25,633 bases of DNA from DASYRM01 sp036004405 (GTDB taxonomy: Bacteria > Acidobacteriota > Vicinamibacteria > Vicinamibacterales > UBA2999), in the NCBI GenBank assembly GCA_036004405.1, contig DASYRM010000209.1, forward strand, positions 1-25,633, read 5' to 3'. A program made the translations under genes and the position numbers. This document shows, piece by piece, positions 23,284 through 25,633 of the stretch (position 1 is the stretch's first letter; every line of letters begins with the position of its first letter). Under the pieces are notes generated by a model. The model worked only from the letters and a program-made list of their open reading frames with translations, searched no databases and was not told the DNA's origin.

Positions 23284-23332
23284 CCATCTCCGCCATCTCT
23301 TCGCTCTCCGCCCTCTCTTCCCTCTCTGCCTT
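23284..23332. repeat. Polypyrimidine low-complexity tract
   Basis: About 50 bases made almost only of C and T on the plus strand, with repeated CATCTC, CTCTCCGCC and CCCTCT units, directly downstream of the MFS gene on the minus strand. On the transcript of that gene it would be a purine-rich (GAGAGGG-type) tail. It looks like a slippage-prone simple repeat rather than a coding region. Confidence 0.65.
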
Positions 23333-23334
23333 GT

Positions 23335-24534
23335 TTAGCCGTGCTGCCATTCCCGCAGGCTGCGGGACAGGAAGGTGATAGCGAGGACGACGACGATGGT
23401 GGCCATGCCGCCGACAATGACCGACGGCACGGTGCCGAACCACTGCGCGGTGAGGCCCGATTCCACGGCGCCCCACTGGTTCGAGCACGAGATGAAGAGG
23501 GCGTTGACGGCGGCCACCCGTCCGCGCAGCGCGTCTGGCGTGCGCATCTGCACGAGCGAAATGCGCAGCACCACGCTCACCGCGTCGAAGACGCCGGTGA
23601 GGAAGAGCATGAAGAAGGAGAGCCAGGCGGCCGTGGCGAGCCCGAACCCGATCGTCGCGACACCGAAGAGGGCCACCGAGACGAGGAGCACGACGCCGCC
23701 GTTCTTGGTGACCCCGTGGTGCGCCAGCCAGACCGACATCAGCCCGGCGCCAATGGCAGGGGCGGCGCGCAGCCAGCCGAGCCCCGACGCGCCCACCTGC
23801 AGGATGTCGGTGGCAAAGATCGGCAGCAGCGCCACGGCCCCGCCGAAGAACACTGCCAGCAGGTCGAGGCTCATCGCGCTCAGGATCAGCTTGTCGCGCC
23901 ACACGAAGCGGAGCCCGTCGAGCGTGGCATGCCATCCGGCGGGACGTTCGGGGCCGCCTTCGGGCCGAGGCACGCGCAGCATGGCGAAACATCCCACCGC
24001 CGCGACCGACAGGCCCGCCTGCACGATGTAGACGCTCTCGCTGCCGTAGGCCGCGAGCAGCGCGCCGGCCACCGCCGGCCCGCCCACGGTAGAGAACTCG
24101 CGCCCGGTGCCCGACCAGGAGATGGCGTTGGTCAGGAGCTCCGGCGGGACGGTCTGGGGCAGGAGCGCCGAGTTGGCCGGCCACTGGAACGCGCGCGCCG
24201 ACGCGCTCAGGAACAGCGCGACATAAATCGCCGAGACGCCGCGCCGCGCGCCGAGCGCCGCCAGCGCGAAGCCGAGCAGCGCCACGACCGCCTGCATCGA
24301 GACCGAGATCCCGCGGCGATCGTGACGATCGGCGACGCTGCCGGCTGCGAACGTGAACAGAAACACCGGAATGATCTGCACCAGGCCGACGTTGCCCAGC
24401 ACCACGGGCGATCGCGTAGCCAGATAGAGGTCCCATCCGACGACGACGCCGAGCATCTGCGCCGCGAGGTTCGAGAGCGTGGTACCGGCGAGCAGGTAGC
24501 GGTAGTTGCGGGAGGCGAAGCTGCCGTAGGCCAC
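23335..24534 (-). CDS. MFS transporter, EntS-like (MFS_3) family
   Basis: 399-aa polytopic inner-membrane protein with about 11-12 hydrophobic segments. The motif-A loop between helices 2 and 3 is GSVADRHDRR, and the corresponding loop in the second half contains PDALRGRVAAVNALF. The N-terminal SFASRNYRYLLAGTTLSNLA is typical of the EntS/MFS_3 group, whose members export siderophores or drugs. The substrate is unknown. The start is GTG at 24534; the only upstream in-frame alternatives before a stop are non-standard codons, and no clear ribosome-binding site is visible. No siderophore gene is nearby. Confidence 0.9.
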   Translation of the reverse strand: MAYGSFASRNYRYLLAGTTLSNLAAQMLGVVVGWDLYLATRSPVVLGNVGLVQIIPVFLFTFAAGSVADRHDRRGISVSMQAVVALLGFALAALGARRGVSAIYVALFLSASARAFQWPANSALLPQTVPPELLTNAISWSGTGREFSTVGGPAVAGALLAAYGSESVYIVQAGLSVAAVGCFAMLRVPRPEGGPERPAGWHATLDGLRFVWRDKLILSAMSLDLLAVFFGGAVALLPIFATDILQVGASGLGWLRAAPAIGAGLMSVWLAHHGVTKNGGVVLLVSVALFGVATIGFGLATAAWLSFFMLFLTGVFDAVSVVLRISLVQMRTPDALRGRVAAVNALFISCSNQWGAVESGLTAQWFGTVPSVIVGGMATIVVVLAITFLSRSLREWQHG

Positions 24535-24703
24535 GTGGTTGGAAGTGCGGATGGTAATCCGCGCCCTGTCTCAGAAATTATCGGCCCAGTCGGATCCCAA
24601 CCTGATGTGCAAAAAACCCTGCATTCCCAGGCTTCTCCCAGGACTCTTAGCACGAGATGCTTCGTAAGATGCCGTTGCATCTTCTGGAGGTCGTTCGCAA
24701 CTC

Positions 24704-24934
24704 ATGTCAATACTGAGACGGCAGATTCGGCGCGACAGCAGAGAGTCCACGCCAACCGCGCTGGCCAGAACCGCACGCCGCGGCTCGCTCGACGATTCCC
24801 GCATCCTCACGTTCATCGATCTTTCCGGCAACGTCGTCGGCGTCGTCACGCAGCCTGAAGTGGATCCGCGATCCAGCGCTCCCAAGACCCGCGCGCCGCT
24901 CGGCATCATCACACTTCCACGCATCGAGCCGTAG
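24704..24934 (+). CDS. Doubtful small ORF of unknown function
   Basis: 76 aa, basic in the first half (SILRRQIRRDSR) and with a short hydrophobic stretch (ILTFIDLSGNVVGVVT). No known motif. Wobble bases become mostly G/C only in the second half. A GGAGG lies 13 bases before the ATG, too far for a good ribosome-binding site. It fills an otherwise gene-free 437-bp stretch (24535-24971) in which I see no other feature of note. It may be real, or the region may simply be intergenic. Confidence 0.3.
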   Translation: MSILRRQIRRDSRESTPTALARTARRGSLDDSRILTFIDLSGNVVGVVTQPEVDPRSSAPKTRAPLGIITLPRIEP

Positions 24935-24971
24935 GCTCGCTCCACGTCGCGTCCGCGTCCGTTCCCGAGGC

Positions 24972-25451
24972 TCAGAAGAGGAACGCGGCGGCAAAGACGG
25001 CGATCATCACGAACGCGAACGCGACCTTCACCGCGGTGCCGATGGCGAACCCGATCGTCGCCGCCACTCCGGCGCGGCCCGCCTGACGCACGTCTTTGGT
25101 GGCGGTGAGCTCGCCAATCACCGCGCCGACGAAGGGGCCCGCGATCAGGCCGGGCAGGCCGAAGAAGAAGCCGCCGAGTGTCCCGAGTGCCGCGCCCGCC
25201 ATCGCGCGCCGGCTCGCTCCCAGTTTCTTCGTCGTCACCGCGGCCGACACGAAGTCGATGCCGTAGCTGGCCACGGCCATCACCGCGATGAGGCCGAGCG
25301 TCCAGCCCGAAACGTGGCGGAAGCCGTCGGCCCACGCCGCCAGCGCCAGGCCCGCAAGAATCAGCATGTGCCCCGGCAGCGCCGGCATCACGATGCCGAT
25401 CAATCCGATCACGACCATCACCCCGGCAGCGATCCACAGCAGGACTGTCAC
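24972..25451 (-). CDS. DUF456-family membrane protein
   Basis: 159-aa inner-membrane protein with several glycine- and alanine-rich helices. The family pattern is clear: an N-terminal helix followed by PALPGHMLIL, then YGIDFVSAAVTTKKLGASRRAM and FFFGLPGLIAGPFVGAVIGEL, with TKDVRQAGRAG before the last helices. Glycine-zipper-like spacing is visible in the central part. The function of DUF456 proteins is unknown. The start is GTG at 25451, giving the usual N-terminus; no ribosome-binding site is evident. Confidence 0.88.
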   Translation of the reverse strand: MTVLLWIAAGVMVVIGLIGIVMPALPGHMLILAGLALAAWADGFRHVSGWTLGLIAVMAVASYGIDFVSAAVTTKKLGASRRAMAGAALGTLGGFFFGLPGLIAGPFVGAVIGELTATKDVRQAGRAGVAATIGFAIGTAVKVAFAFVMIAVFAAAFLF

Positions 25452-25522
25452 GCGTTCAGCTTACGCCGGGTGGTCGGTTGCTTCGCCGCCAACTGAACGG
25501 CATACTCGCGCGTCTAACCGCC

Positions 25523-25633
25523 ATGCGATATCTCACCCTGCCGGCTGGCGTGGCCATCGCGGTGGCCGTGTTCCTCATCGCCGCCCCGCGGCCGCAGGCC
25601 CAGAGCTTCGTGGCACCGGCTGGCGGCGTCGAC
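25523..25633 (+). CDS. N-terminus of a secreted protein, cut by window end
   Basis: An ATG at 25523 opens a frame that runs 37 codons to the window end without a stop. It begins with a classical signal peptide (hydrophobic AGVAIAVAVFLIAA, then RPQAQS with likely cleavage after AQA), typical of proteins of this organism's cell envelope. No domain is visible in the short mature part. It is divergent from the DUF456 gene across a 71-bp gap. Confidence 0.6.
   Translation, partial: MRYLTLPAGVAIAVAVFLIAAPRPQAQSFVAPAGGVD

Noticed and set aside
22786..24858. 690-codon plus-strand open frame across the membrane protein and MFS genes
   Set aside because: It is antisense to two genes with clear membrane topology, and the translation is rich in Arg, His, Gln and Glu without structure.
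25453..25499. 7-bp inverted repeat CGTTCAG/CTGAACG between the DUF456 gene and the last gene
   Set aside because: Short arms with a 33-base spacer are expected by chance, and no promoter elements line up with them.

Overview
This is a GC-rich window with densely packed genes from a Gram-negative bacterium. The Oar-type TonB-dependent receptor, several secreted or membrane proteins of acidobacterial flavour and the GC content suggest an Acidobacteriota-like soil bacterium (possibly Vicinamibacteria). This placement comes from gene style only and is an inference. No rRNA, tRNA, CRISPR array or intact insertion sequence is visible.

Region 1 (1-11492, all minus strand) is a purine-to-glyoxylate catabolic operon. 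In transcription order it runs xdhA-xdhB (xanthine dehydrogenase), guaD (guanine deaminase), uraD (OHCU decarboxylase), uox (urate oxidase), uraH (5-hydroxyisourate hydrolase), allC (allantoate amidohydrolase), allB (allantoinase), allE ((S)-ureidoglycine aminohydrolase) and uah (ureidoglycolate amidohydrolase). Together they convert guanine or xanthine to urate, (S)-allantoin, allantoate, ureidoglycine, ureidoglycolate and finally glyoxylate, releasing nitrogen as ammonia with no urea-forming step. Seven of the nine gene junctions overlap by 1-4 bases, which suggests translational coupling. The two exceptions flank uox and are filled with palindromic repeats.

Region 2 (11493-16612) starts with a 272-bp divergent intergenic region holding a 14-bp perfect palindrome. 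It is followed by a large TonB-dependent receptor (plus strand), a strong GC hairpin, a 67-aa very hydrophilic protein (minus), a secreted protein of unknown function (plus) and a convergent 182-aa protein of unknown function (minus).

Region 3 (16746-18599, minus) contains an OsmC-family protein and a flavin-dependent monooxygenase-like oxidoreductase, probably co-transcribed. A small tandem duplication lies at the 3' end of the oxidoreductase gene.

Region 4 (18687-22740, plus) is a direct-sulfhydrylation methionine locus: metX, metY and a CoA-binding-domain protein. Directly behind it, on the same strand, is an apparent peptidoglycan-amidase effector and immunity pair of the T6SS Tae4/Tai4 type. 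The metX promoter appears to drive a leaderless mRNA.

Region 5 (22744-25633) holds a small membrane protein with a near-consensus promoter overlapped by an operator-like dyad, an MFS exporter, a doubtful small ORF, a DUF456 membrane protein and the first codons of a secreted protein cut by the window end.

The points most worth a second look are the orphan Tae4/Tai4-like pair embedded in a methionine locus, the plant-type end of the ureide pathway (AllE plus UAH), and the palindrome-bounded uox gene.
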